This document shows positions 55,392 to 63,915 of a stretch of DNA of 64,000 nucleotides, in pieces. Position numbers and translations under genes: made by a program. Source of the DNA: Azospirillum canadense (GTDB taxonomy: Bacteria; Pseudomonadota; Alphaproteobacteria; Azospirillales; Azospirillaceae). The stretch's first letter is position 1, and every line of letters starts with the position of its first letter. Where the stretch lies: assembly GCF_025961225.1 (NCBI RefSeq), contig NZ_JAOQNG010000004.1, forward strand, positions 279,001 to 343,000, given 5' to 3'. Below the pieces are notes generated by a model. That model did not search any database, was not told the DNA's origin, and saw only the letters and a program-made list of their open reading frames with translations.

Positions 55392-55847
55392 GAGGTGCTG
55401 GATCAGCCTTGCCATGCCGTCAGACGGCTCCTGGCTCTCGACCTTGAGGGTGACGCGGGCCATCGAGCCCGCGCCACGATCGCGGGGAGCGCCCATATCG
55501 ACGCTCAGTGACTTGTGGGCGCCCTCGACCGGCCCTTCGCCGTCGCCGTCGGAGGGGGCCTTGTCGGCAAGCCCGTTCAGGGCAACGTCGAACTGGATCT
55601 CGACGTCCTTGATGTTGAGAAGCTGCGGCCCAACCAGCGACAGCAGCGGCACATGCACCAGCCGCTCGTCCTCGGGCTCGGCGTCGATGTCCAGCGACGG
55701 CAGGCGGACGTCCACGCTGACCGGGCGGTTGTTCTCGTCGAAGTACTGGCGGACGGTCGCGATCTGGAAGCGTTGGACCTTGTCCTGCGCATCGGCGACG
55801 GCGCCGGCGATGGATTGGATCAGGTCGTGGAGCGTAAGTCCGGACAC
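55377..55847 (-). CDS. DUF2589-like protein, paralogue A
   Basis: 156 residues. The N-terminus LTLHDLIQSIAGAVADAQ and the core VHVPLLSLVGPQLLNIKD, then VEIQFDVALNG, match the other two paralogues, followed by an acidic loop and a second strand pair (MARVTLKVESQEPSDGMARL). The shortest of the three. First of the paralogues to be transcribed, 293 bases after the leader gene. Confidence 0.72.
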   Translation of the reverse strand: MSGLTLHDLIQSIAGAVADAQDKVQRFQIATVRQYFDENNRPVSVDVRLPSLDIDAEPEDERLVHVPLLSLVGPQLLNIKDVEIQFDVALNGLADKAPSDGDGEGPVEGAHKSLSVDMGAPRDRGAGSMARVTLKVESQEPSDGMARLIQHLDKQI

Positions 55848-55942
55848 GGGATCGATTCCTCATTCTGAGTGGTGGGACTTTGCGAGCGGCGGCCCGCTCG
55901 CACAAAAATCGCCGCATGACCCAAAAACAAACCCACGACGAC

Positions 55943-55975
55943 GGACGACCTTTAAAAATAAAGGTTTCGTCGTCC
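55943..55975. promoter_or_regulatory. A+T-rich hairpin upstream of the DUF2589 genes
   Basis: CCTTTA-AAAA-TAAAGG (55949-55964) is enclosed by GGACGA (55943-55948) and TCGTCC (55970-55975) with a 5-base bulge. A second A+T-rich inverted repeat, CTTTTAA-AGTA-TTAAAAG, lies at 55993-56010. Both are in the 293-base gap between the 64-residue gene and paralogue A, where a promoter, attenuator or operator would be expected. Confidence 0.45.
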
Positions 55976-56140
55976 AAATGTGCAGCTTGCTTCTTTTAAA
56001 GTATTAAAAGTTTGTCTTGCGGCATTTGTTTAACACGAGGGCGTAAGAGCGCGAGGTTTTTCCATGGACCTGATGTCTCATTCCGCTGTACGGCCGGCAT
56101 CAACATTCCATGGTGTGGATCTTCGCGCGGACGCGGCGGG

Positions 56141-56335
56141 TCATTCGCGGTCGGGGGCGGGGTGCGCTTCGCCGTCGAACACCACGTCGATCCGCCGGAC
56201 GCAGGAAGTTTCGGTGCGGCTCTCGCTGCGCTGCTCGCGCCGGTAGGTTCCCTCGACTTTGGCCCTGAGCAGGCTGGGGTCCGGGGCGGTGCCCGAAGTG
56301 GTGGTGCCCGAAATTCCCGAAGGCGTTGCAACCAT
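56141..56335 (-). CDS. 64-residue protein heading the DUF2589 locus
   Basis: Starts MVATPSGISGTTTSG and ends DVVFDGEAHPAPDRE, with a basic middle (LLRAKVEGTYRREQRSESRT) and one cysteine. AGGAG lies 7 bases before the ATG, an excellent ribosome site that fixes the start; the longer frame upstream is unconserved. No signal or span. Function unknown; direction and place suggest it belongs to the downstream locus. Confidence 0.6.
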   Translation of the reverse strand: MVATPSGISGTTTSGTAPDPSLLRAKVEGTYRREQRSESRTETSCVRRIDVVFDGEAHPAPDRE

Positions 56336-56860
56336 TGTCGGTCTCCTGGTGCGTCGTGGCGGTGAGGACGAGCGACCGGACGGCCGCAAGCCGTTCGGAC
56401 GGTTCCACCCCGCAAGCGGCCTTTCGTGGCCGGAAACGGCACCAGGACGCATCGCCGCGCCGCGCGCGGACCGCTGCGCCATGCCATGCCCTCAATCAAA
56501 TCGACGAAAGAAGATAATGATCGAAGGTTAAATCATGCCTTTGTATGATAAAGACAGGAAATGCCGTTGCTGGTGCCCATGAGGCGGAACGGCTGTTTTT
56601 CTACATCATAAAGATCGTCATGTTTTGACCTTGTGTCTCAAAACTATTGTTTGAATGTTTCTAAATTGAAGTGGATATTCAAATATTAGTGACATTTTCT
56701 CGTGCGCATAATACGCCGAAATACGTACGGTGTTGCCTTGATAGACCGCGTCGCGCTGATTAGAGACGGAAGCTAGTCCAACACGCTGCCAATAATATTA
56801 CAAATATGCCGCCCGGCGACGTCGGGGGGGACGGGGAGTGGTGCGCGTTCTTTGGTGACG
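56336..56860. promoter_or_regulatory. A+T-rich divergent control region
   Basis: A 525-base gap; from about 56510 to 56815 the base composition is far more A+T-rich than the window average. It holds TTTGAAT (56650-56656) and its inverse ATTCAAA (56677-56683), 27 bases apart, plus other short dyads. I see no gene. It should carry the promoters of the AraC-type regulator and of the DUF2589 locus, and may be a silencer target. Confidence 0.5.
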
Positions 56861-57952
56861 ATGGGCAACTTAACTCAGACGAGCATGGTGTATTCGGATA
56901 TGTTGAATGAGGGAAGCGCGCTCCATTTCGACCTCAACGAAATGCCGGAGAACGAACGTATGCCGCTGTGGCGGGACGTCTTCCGACCGCTGTTCGACGT
57001 CGAACCCATAAGCGACGGCGGGCCGTTCGGCGGCCAGCTGTCTGTGGCCCGGCTCGGACGGGCGCTGGTGGTGCGGTGCACGGGGGAGCGGCAACGCTTC
57101 GTCCGATCCATCGGCCACGCCGCGGCGACCGGCCTGGACCACATCGTCGTGCAGGCCTTCCTCCAAGGAGGGGCGGAGGCGCAATGCGCCGGCCGGGCGG
57201 TCCGCATCGACCCCGGCGACATCGCCCTGCTCGACCTCGGCCACCCCACTGTCATCGAGACGGAGGCCTTCCGCAGCGTCATGCTCCTGCTGCCGCGCGA
57301 CCTGATCGCCGCCACCCTGGGGCAGGGCACGCTGCACGGCATGGTGCTGCCGGCAAGGCTGACCATGACGCGCCTGTTCGAAAGCCACCTGTCCACGCTC
57401 GCCACCGTGGCGACGACCATGGACCGGCTGGAGGCGGACGCCGCGCTGAAGTCCTCCGTGCTGATGCTGGAACGCACGTCGGCGCTGGTCAGCGACAATT
57501 TTCCGGACTCGCTGCAGATGATGCGGACGACCTGCCGCCTGTCGATCCTGGACTACATCGACGCCAACCTCAGCGACCACCGGCTGACGCCGACCCGGCT
57601 GGCCGACGCCTTCCGCATGTCGCGCGCCACGCTGTACCGGCTGTTCGGCAAGGACGGCGGCGTGGCGGCCCTGATCCAGAACCGCCGGCTCGACCGCTGC
57701 TACATGGAGATTACCCGGCCGAGCCGGGGCGGCCGGGTGTCGATCAGCGAAGTCGCCTACACGCACGGCTTCACCAGCGACGCGCATTTCAGCCGCGCCT
57801 TCCGGCGGCGCTTCGGCCTCAGCCCGCGGGAAGCGCGAGCCCGGTCGCGGGAAACGACCGCCGCCCCGGTTTCGCTTCCTGCGCGCCGCGACGCGGAGAC
57901 GCTGGCGCATTGGCTGACCAGCCTGCGGCGAAGCCCCGCCGCCACGAACTGA
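56861..57952 (+). CDS. AraC-family regulator with AraC-binding-like N-terminus
   Basis: 363 residues. N-terminal domain with MPLWRDVFRPLFDVEP (the Pfam AraC-binding-like type), then the C-terminal helix-turn-helix pair: LTPTRLADAFRMSRATLYRLF and ISEVAYTHGFTSDAHFSRAF. It is divergent from the DUF2589 locus across the A+T-rich region and is the obvious candidate regulator. Start choice among ATG 56861, ATG 56885 and earlier GTG/TTG is uncertain. Confidence 0.85.
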   Translation: MGNLTQTSMVYSDMLNEGSALHFDLNEMPENERMPLWRDVFRPLFDVEPISDGGPFGGQLSVARLGRALVVRCTGERQRFVRSIGHAAATGLDHIVVQAFLQGGAEAQCAGRAVRIDPGDIALLDLGHPTVIETEAFRSVMLLLPRDLIAATLGQGTLHGMVLPARLTMTRLFESHLSTLATVATTMDRLEADAALKSSVLMLERTSALVSDNFPDSLQMMRTTCRLSILDYIDANLSDHRLTPTRLADAFRMSRATLYRLFGKDGGVAALIQNRRLDRCYMEITRPSRGGRVSISEVAYTHGFTSDAHFSRAFRRRFGLSPREARARSRETTAAPVSLPARRDAETLAHWLTSLRRSPAATN

Positions 57953-57977
57953 CGGCGGACCCGACCGAAAGTCGGGC

Positions 57978-58169
57978 TTACGGGCGAGGGGCGAGCAGGG
58001 GCTCGATGCCCTCGTTCGCGACGCAGCGGGGTTGATCGGCGCCGTCGGCGACGATCGCCTCCGCCGCGGCCGCGCCGGGCGCGATCCACGCTGGCGCGCG
58101 GCGGACGCAAACGGTCATGCGTTCATCGCACGGCTCCCCACCGGAGTCCGTGGGTGTGTTTTTGTGCAT
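57978..58169 (-). CDS. Possible 63-residue protein
   Basis: A short frame on the - strand with strongly G/C-biased third positions, starting MHKNTPTDSGGEPCDERMTV and ending EGIEPLLAPRP. No clear ribosome site, span or signal. A start at the internal Met (58118) is possible. It fills the gap between the AraC gene and the next + strand gene. No family recognised. Confidence 0.4.
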   Translation of the reverse strand: MHKNTPTDSGGEPCDERMTVCVRRAPAWIAPGAAAAEAIVADGADQPRCVANEGIEPLLAPRP

Positions 58170-58291
58170 TGCAACATAGATTTCCCAGGCTTGGATGATT
58201 GGGGCGGGTGCCCCGGAACGCAGCGCCGTGGGCTTTTCGGCCAAGTGGCCGAAGGACGGTACAGTCGCCGGTGCGCAGGCGAGGGATCAGC

Positions 58292-58771
58292 ATGCAGGAC
58301 GGATCGAACCGGTGGGACGACGCCGGGCAGGACTTGAACTTTCTAACCGCCACCGCCGCGGCCGGCGTGGTCGTGTCCGGTCTCGTCATGGCCGGCTGGT
58401 GGTCGCTCGCCGCGGCGAGCCCGGTGGCGGACACGGACGTCGTCGACCAGGGCGTGCACAACCTCGACCCCGCCGAATGCCGGTCCACGCTGGCCACCGT
58501 GCTCAGCGAGTTCCGCAGCGATCCCCGCGTCCTGTGGGTCTGGGCGGAGGAGAGTGCACCGGCCCGGATCGGTTATCCCGTCACGACGGTGGACACCGCC
58601 GCGACGCGCGAGGCGCCGCGCCCCTACGCCTTCCGGCCGGACGTCGCGGCGGCGCCCGCGGAGGCCTGCGGCTTCCAGCGGAACTCCCTGCACGCCCTGT
58701 CGCTGGGCGGTGTCGCCGGACCCCTTATGGAGCCGACGCCGGAGCCCTGGCAGGTCGGCGTCGGGCCGTGA
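58292..58771 (+). CDS. Single-span protein of unknown function
   Basis: 159 residues. A polar ~20-residue N-terminus is followed by one hydrophobic segment (FLTATAAAGVVVSGLVMAGW) and an outside-facing domain with two cysteines (AECRS, EACGF). GAGGGA lies about 7 bases before the ATG. Probably anchored with its C-terminal domain in the periplasm. Not recognised. Confidence 0.65.
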   Translation: MQDGSNRWDDAGQDLNFLTATAAAGVVVSGLVMAGWWSLAAASPVADTDVVDQGVHNLDPAECRSTLATVLSEFRSDPRVLWVWAEESAPARIGYPVTTVDTAATREAPRPYAFRPDVAAAPAEACGFQRNSLHALSLGGVAGPLMEPTPEPWQVGVGP

Positions 58772-58959
58772 CGCGGCCCGGGTTCCGGCTTTCGGCACCC
58801 GCCTTGCGCCCCCCTTGTGCCCGATGTCATATCCTCGACCTACCCCGTCGGAAGAATGGACGGGGAACGCCGTGACGGCCTAGCATCCCCTTCATCCGCA
58901 ATGTTTTTTGGCGGCAATGCTTTTGGTGGCAATGCCTGCCCCGGATCGGAGGCGTCATC

Positions 58960-59832
58960 GTGCGTGATGAAGCCGACATGTCCGCCAACATGCCCGCCGA
59001 CGCGCTCGACCGGCCTTCCGGTGCCGCCCATTCCGGTGCGATTGCGTCCAACCATTTTCCGAACGGTGCGACGCCCGTGCGCTGGCTGTCCTGCGGCCAA
59101 TGCCCTGTCCAGGACGTCAGCGTGTGCCGCCGCGTCGACCGGCGCGACATCGACCGGCTGTTTCCCCACGGCGCGCGGACGAGCGCCCGGAAAGCCGGGG
59201 TCCCGCTGTTCCACCAGGGCGAGCCGTTCGATCACATCCTCATCGTGCAGTCCGGCTGGGCCGTGATCTACAAGCTGTTCGAGGACGGGCGACGGCAGAT
59301 CATCCGCTTCGCCATGCCCGGCGACCTGATCGGCTTCGAGGGCTCCGGGGACAGCGGCATGGCCTACAGCGCCGATGCCATCACCGACATGACGGTCTGC
59401 GCCATCAAGCGGGCGGTGTTCTACCGGGTCTGCGCGGAGTCCCCCAGGCTCGCCATGAACTTCGCGTCGATGGTAACGCGCGAGGCCCTGGCCGCCTGGA
59501 ACCACGTCGGCGCGTTGGGGCAACAGGCCGCCCTTGGGCGGGTCGCCAACCTCCTGCTCGACCTGCACCGGCGCATCACCTCGCAACGCGAAATTGACGG
59601 TGGACCGCAGGCCGGGACGGTCCTGCACCTGCCGCTCAGCCAGATCCACATCGCCGACGCGACGGGGCTGACCCCTGTCCACGTCTGCCGAACGCTGAAG
59701 CAGCTGAAGGCCGAGCGCCTCCTGGAATTCCGCAAGGGAGACCTGGTGCTGCTCGACCCCGGCCGTCTCGCCCGGATCGCGCAGCTGGATCCCGACCCCG
59801 GTCCCAACATCGGCACGTCTGCCGCCGCCTGA
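58960..59832 (+). CDS. Crp/Fnr-family regulator, likely [4Fe-4S] Fnr type
   Basis: 290 residues from a GTG start with GGAGG 7 bases upstream. Cys-45, 48 and 56 (CGQCPVQDVSVC) plus Cys-147 (TVCAIK) match the oxygen-sensing Fnr/FnrN layout. A cyclic-nucleotide-type beta roll follows, then a winged helix with IADATGLTPVHVCRTL. Probably controls genes for low oxygen. Two near-identical 15-base stretches around GGCGGCAATGC lie just upstream. Confidence 0.9.
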   Translation: MRDEADMSANMPADALDRPSGAAHSGAIASNHFPNGATPVRWLSCGQCPVQDVSVCRRVDRRDIDRLFPHGARTSARKAGVPLFHQGEPFDHILIVQSGWAVIYKLFEDGRRQIIRFAMPGDLIGFEGSGDSGMAYSADAITDMTVCAIKRAVFYRVCAESPRLAMNFASMVTREALAAWNHVGALGQQAALGRVANLLLDLHRRITSQREIDGGPQAGTVLHLPLSQIHIADATGLTPVHVCRTLKQLKAERLLEFRKGDLVLLDPGRLARIAQLDPDPGPNIGTSAAA

Positions 59833-59840
59833 CCGCCGCT

Positions 59841-60119
59841 TCAGGTCAGGAAGCGGAAGCAGTGCTCGTCGCAGGTGACGGCGGGCAGGCCGCGCGCCTG
59901 CAGCCCCTTGTTCAAGGCGTCCAAATGCCGCCGGCCGATCTCGTGGATCAGCTCCGGATCGGGGCCGCCGTACAGGTGCCGCAGGTAGGTCGCCAGGATC
60001 ACGCCGTCCGTGCCGTCCTGGGCCGCGGTCCGGGCCAGCGAATCCACAAGGCCGGCGATTGCGGCCTTGGTCACGGCCGGACGTTTGACGAGGGTATGGG
60101 CGGCGGCTTCGGTGTTCAT
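59841..60119 (-). CDS. Small protein of unknown function
   Basis: 92 residues, MNTEAAAHTLVKRPAVTKAA at the start and GLPAVTCDEHCFRFLT at the end, largely helical, no signal or span. Convergent with the Fnr-type gene (8-base gap). GAGATTG precedes the ATG. No family recognised; a link with the Fnr gene is only positional. Confidence 0.65.
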   Translation of the reverse strand: MNTEAAAHTLVKRPAVTKAAIAGLVDSLARTAAQDGTDGVILATYLRHLYGGPDPELIHEIGRRHLDALNKGLQARGLPAVTCDEHCFRFLT

Positions 60120-60252
60120 GGCAATCTCGCGGATGTCGGAATGGGGCGATTCACTCCGGGATTTTCGGACCATGGCTGGACGCAGCATTAAACCAGATCA
60201 AGTCCGAGGGGGGCCTTCGGCGCCATGCTGGCCCGCCGCGGAGGAGAAACCG

Positions 60253-61638
60253 ATGGACAACCAGCACACCCCCGAGAAGACGGCCCCCAAGAAGATGAAC
60301 GGCCACGCCCACCGCCCCGACTCCCGGCCAACCAATCCGGCGCACGTCCGGGCGGTGTTCACCGGATGGGACTCCGCCCATGGCCGGGAGATCTGGGCCA
60401 CCGACGGCCGCTCCGCGCGCCCGGTGAAGGACATCGCGCCGGGATCGGACCCCTCGGACCCGCAGGAGCTGACGACGGTCGGAAAGACCGTTTTCTTCAC
60501 GGCTGACGACGGCACGCACGGGGTGGAGCTGTGGAAGACCGACGGGACGGGGTCCGGCACGGCGCTGGTCAAGGACATCGAGCCGCCCGGCGCCTCCTTC
60601 GACCCTGGCCATCTGACCGCGGCCGGCCGCCGGCTCTACTTCACGGCCGACGACGGCACGCACGGGACCGAGCTGTGGACGAGCGACGGCACCGCCGCCG
60701 GGACGCGGATGGTGACCGACCTGCGGCAGGGCGGGGCCAGCGCCTTCCCCACCGAGCTGACGGCGGTGGGGCGCGATCTGTATTTCAGCGCCAACGACGG
60801 CACGCACGGGGTGGCGCTGTGGAAGACCAACGGCACGGCCTCCGGCACCACGCTGGTCAAGGACTTCATTCCCGGCAGCTTCGACCCACCGACGCCTTAC
60901 AGCCAAGCGCCGCAGCACCTGACCGCCGTCGGCAAGGACCTGTTCCTGACCTCGCGGCAGGGCGGCTTCAACATCGGCCTGTGGAAGACCGACGGCACGG
61001 CGGAGGGGACCGTCCTGCTGAAGAACGACCTGTTCGACGACCCGCGCAGCGGCTTCATCACCAATCTGGAGGCTGCCGGGAACACGCTGTTCTTCAACAC
61101 CGGCTTCGCGCTGTGGAAGTCGGACGGCACGCCGGAGGGCACGCAGAAGGTGAAGTCCTTCGCCTCCTTGCCGGAAACGAACCCCAACAACCTGACCGCC
61201 GCGGGCAAGAACCTGTTCTTCACCGCCAACGACGGCGTGCATGGGCGGGAGCTGTGGTTTTCCGACGGCACCACGGACGGTACGCACCTCGTGAAGGACA
61301 TCACGCCGGGCAGCGGGAGTTCCGCCGTCAGCAACCTGACCGCGCTCGGCAAGGAACTGTTCTTCACGGCGGGGGAGGGGCAGGGCGCCCCGGACCTGTG
61401 GATGAGCGACGGCACCGCCGCCGGCACCCACAGGGTCAAGGACGCCGCCTCCAACGACGGCTGGTCGTCGCCCGCCGACCTGAGCGTGGTCGACAACCGG
61501 CTGTTCTTCAGCGCGACCGATTTGAACCAGGACCGCGTGTTGTTCTCCGTCGACGCCGGCGGGGGCCACGTGACCCGGATCGGCAGCGCCGACCCGGCCT
61601 TCCCGTCCTTCGACCCGCATTCGGTGACGCCGATCTGA
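60253..61638 (+). CDS. ELWxxDGT-repeat protein
   Basis: 461 residues made of about eight ~45-50-residue repeats with the core (E/A)LWxxDGTxxGTxxVKD, near residues 46, 92, 140, 188, 242, 286, 332 and 380, each preceded by FF(T/S)A(D/N)DG(T/V)HG. This suggests a beta-propeller-like fold. There is no N-terminal signal peptide; the first ~30 residues are Lys/His/Pro-rich. GGAGGAG precedes the ATG. Function unknown. Confidence 0.8.
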   Translation: MDNQHTPEKTAPKKMNGHAHRPDSRPTNPAHVRAVFTGWDSAHGREIWATDGRSARPVKDIAPGSDPSDPQELTTVGKTVFFTADDGTHGVELWKTDGTGSGTALVKDIEPPGASFDPGHLTAAGRRLYFTADDGTHGTELWTSDGTAAGTRMVTDLRQGGASAFPTELTAVGRDLYFSANDGTHGVALWKTNGTASGTTLVKDFIPGSFDPPTPYSQAPQHLTAVGKDLFLTSRQGGFNIGLWKTDGTAEGTVLLKNDLFDDPRSGFITNLEAAGNTLFFNTGFALWKSDGTPEGTQKVKSFASLPETNPNNLTAAGKNLFFTANDGVHGRELWFSDGTTDGTHLVKDITPGSGSSAVSNLTALGKELFFTAGEGQGAPDLWMSDGTAAGTHRVKDAASNDGWSSPADLSVVDNRLFFSATDLNQDRVLFSVDAGGGHVTRIGSADPAFPSFDPHSVTPI

Positions 61639-61667
61639 AGGTCAGAACCCCACGTCAGAACAGGACG

Positions 61668-63014
61668 TCAGAACAGGACGTCCTGCTCCCGGCGCAGGCG
61701 GAGCAGCGTGCTGTCGGCGTCGAGGTCCACATCGGCCATGGTCAGCGCCTGTCCTTTGGCGACCGGGCGCGCGACGCGCCGGCCGGCGGCGAGGTAGTAG
61801 GGGACCGGCGCGTCCGCCTCCAGCCGGCGGCCGGGCAGGATCAGCGGATCGACCGCGGGGATGGCGTGCCGCGCCTCCATCGCCAGCGTCTCGCCCACGG
61901 CGAGGTCGCGCACCGCGCGGGCGGCGAGGTCCACCCGCGGCAGCACCTCCTCCCCACCCGTGGAGCGGCCGAGCCCGGCCGCCGACAGGACGGAGGCCGG
62001 CGCCTCCACCCCCAACAGGTGCACGGGGTTGTGCAGCAGCAGGTAACGGCCGTCCGGGCTCGCCGGGATGCCCTTGCCGCCCAGCAGGCGCCCGGTCGCC
62101 GGGTCGGGCGTCTCCACCACCACGAAGACTCCGCCCGCGAAGCTCAGCTCGTCCGGCCGGCGCAGGCAGGCGAAGACGTCCACGGCGCCGCGCCGTCCGA
62201 GGATGCCGCCATCCTCCGCCGGGCGGAAGATGGACGGCAGCTCCACCGTGCGCGCCACGGGGGCGTGCAACTCCGGCCGGTCGGCCGACAGGCCGGTGTG
62301 GTTGGCGACCACGGCCAACTCGCAGAGATCCGGCACGGTGGCGGTCTCCAGCCCCGGCACCACGCGGTCGGCCAGCGCCGCGCGCGGATCGGTGCCGACG
62401 TCGAACAGGCGCCCATAGCCCGGCACGGCGACGGTGCGGCCCCAGCAGGTGACCGTCTCCGCCACCGGGTCGAAGACATAGTCGGACTCGCCCGCCTTCC
62501 CCGCCGCGACGACCGGCAGGCCGAGCAGGCGGGCGCGGGCGATCAGGCCCATCAGCAGGCTCGGCTGGTCGCCGTCCACCGGCGTGTGCACCAGCCCGGC
62601 CGCCTTGGCGCGGCGCGACAGCAGGGGGCCGATCACCACCTCCGTCTCCTTCGTCGCCAGCGCGAGGTGGTAGCCGGACGCCAGCGCCAGCTCGGCAACG
62701 CGCGCCGCCGCCTCCGGCTGGCCGGTCGCCTCGACGACGATGCTCAACGGCAGGTCGGCGAGCAGGGCGAGGTCGGCAACCACCGCCACCTTGCGGGTTT
62801 CGATCGCGCCGAGGATCGCAGCGCGGCTGTCGCAGACGGCGAGGTCCTCCGCCGCGTAGCCGCCGCTGCGCAGCGCGTTGCGCGCGCGTTCGAGGTCGCG
62901 GTCGCAGACCACGCGCAGGGCGAGCGCCGGGATGCGGCGCGCCTGCGCGGCAAAGGTCGCGCCGAACTCTCCGGCGCCGACCAGCGCGACGGCGATGGGC
63001 TGAAGCATGGGCAT
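61668..63014 (-). CDS. NAD(P)-dependent dehydrogenase with SAF domain
   Basis: 448 residues. A Rossmann fold starts at once (AVALVGAGEFGATFA) and resembles homoserine-dehydrogenase-like proteins; ATKETEV and GKAGESDYVFDP are typical of the middle domain. The C-terminal ~90 residues form a SAF domain (LPRVDLAARAVRDLAVGETL, VAKGQALTMADVDL). Such proteins occur in sugar-acid breakdown operons, but the substrate is not known. GGAGGAG before the ATG at 63014. A 13-base tandem duplication covers its stop. Confidence 0.82.
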   Translation of the reverse strand: MPMLQPIAVALVGAGEFGATFAAQARRIPALALRVVCDRDLERARNALRSGGYAAEDLAVCDSRAAILGAIETRKVAVVADLALLADLPLSIVVEATGQPEAAARVAELALASGYHLALATKETEVVIGPLLSRRAKAAGLVHTPVDGDQPSLLMGLIARARLLGLPVVAAGKAGESDYVFDPVAETVTCWGRTVAVPGYGRLFDVGTDPRAALADRVVPGLETATVPDLCELAVVANHTGLSADRPELHAPVARTVELPSIFRPAEDGGILGRRGAVDVFACLRRPDELSFAGGVFVVVETPDPATGRLLGGKGIPASPDGRYLLLHNPVHLLGVEAPASVLSAAGLGRSTGGEEVLPRVDLAARAVRDLAVGETLAMEARHAIPAVDPLILPGRRLEADAPVPYYLAAGRRVARPVAKGQALTMADVDLDADSTLLRLRREQDVLF

Positions 63015-63098
63015 GTCTCCTCCTTCCCGGCGGTGCGTCCGCGGGCTGCCCCGGCTTTGTTTGCCGGGTTGTGGTGGTGGTTGATGCGTGTGCGGGGA

Positions 63099-63207
63099 TT
63101 CACCACCAAGGCACCAAGACACCAAGATCAAACCTGCCTTCGCGTCGGCTCCGGTTCGCGTGTCGGGCCGGACGCCTCACTTGGTGTCTTGGTGCCTTGG
63201 TGGTGAA
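63099..63207. repeat. 28-base perfect inverted repeat
   Basis: The arm at 63099-63126 (TTCACCACCAAGGCACC, then AAGACACCAAG) is repeated in exact reverse complement at 63180-63207, with a 53-base G+C-rich centre. It lies between two - strand genes. This looks like a dispersed palindromic element rather than a simple terminator, since the arms themselves consist of CACCAAG-like repeats. Confidence 0.85.
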
Positions 63208-63213
63208 AATCCG

Positions 63214-63915
63214 TCAAATCGCGTGCTGCACGCGGTCCCAGGTGGCTTCCAGGTGGTGGGTCAGCGCCTTGGCCAAGCGCTCGCCGTCGCGGGCCTCCAG
63301 CGCCGCGATCATATCCTCATGGTCGGCGACGGCCGCGGCCCAGGTGTCCGGCGTCTCGTTGCCGATGAAGCGGATCCGCTTCAGCCGCGCCTGGAGCATG
63401 CCGTGGACCGAGGCCAGAGCCTCGTTGCCCGAAATCCGGATGAAGGCGGTGTGGATCGCCTGGTTCAGCTTGAAGTAGGGGAGCCGGTTCCGCACCCGGT
63501 ACAGCTCCATCATCTCGTCGTGCATGCGCCGGACCTGGCGGATGTCCGCGTCGCTGGCGTTCTGGCAGGCAAGGCGGCCGGCCAGATCCTCCAGCGTGGT
63601 CAGGACCGTCAGCATGTCCTTCACGTCCTTGGCGGTCAGCTTGCGGACCAGCGCGCCGCGGCTCGGCACCAGCTCCACCAGCCCTTCCATGGCCAGCACC
63701 TTCAGCGCCTCGCGCAGCGGGGTGCGGGAGATGCCGAGCTGCTGGCCCAGCTGCCCCTCGTGGATGCGGGACCCGGCGGGAAGCGTGCCCTCGATGATCA
63801 TGTCGCGCACGCGGGTCACCACGACGTCGTGCAGCGTCGGGCGTTCGATGCGCCCTCCCTCGATCCCCGGAAGAGCCTGTTCCTCAACGTCCAGCGCCGC
63901 CCGATCCGCCCTCAT
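63214..63915 (-). CDS. GntR-family regulator (FCD type)
   Basis: 233 residues. The N-terminal winged helix (VRDMIIEGTLPAGSRIHEGQ, LGISRTPLREALKVLAMEGL) is followed by an all-helical FCD domain with metal-type His residues (RRMHDEM, AIHTAF, DHEDMI). It is upstream of and codirectional with the SAF-domain dehydrogenase, so likely its local regulator. Start at 63915; a Met at 63978 is possible. Confidence 0.88.
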   Translation of the reverse strand: MRADRAALDVEEQALPGIEGGRIERPTLHDVVVTRVRDMIIEGTLPAGSRIHEGQLGQQLGISRTPLREALKVLAMEGLVELVPSRGALVRKLTAKDVKDMLTVLTTLEDLAGRLACQNASDADIRQVRRMHDEMMELYRVRNRLPYFKLNQAIHTAFIRISGNEALASVHGMLQARLKRIRFIGNETPDTWAAAVADHEDMIAALEARDGERLAKALTHHLEATWDRVQHAI

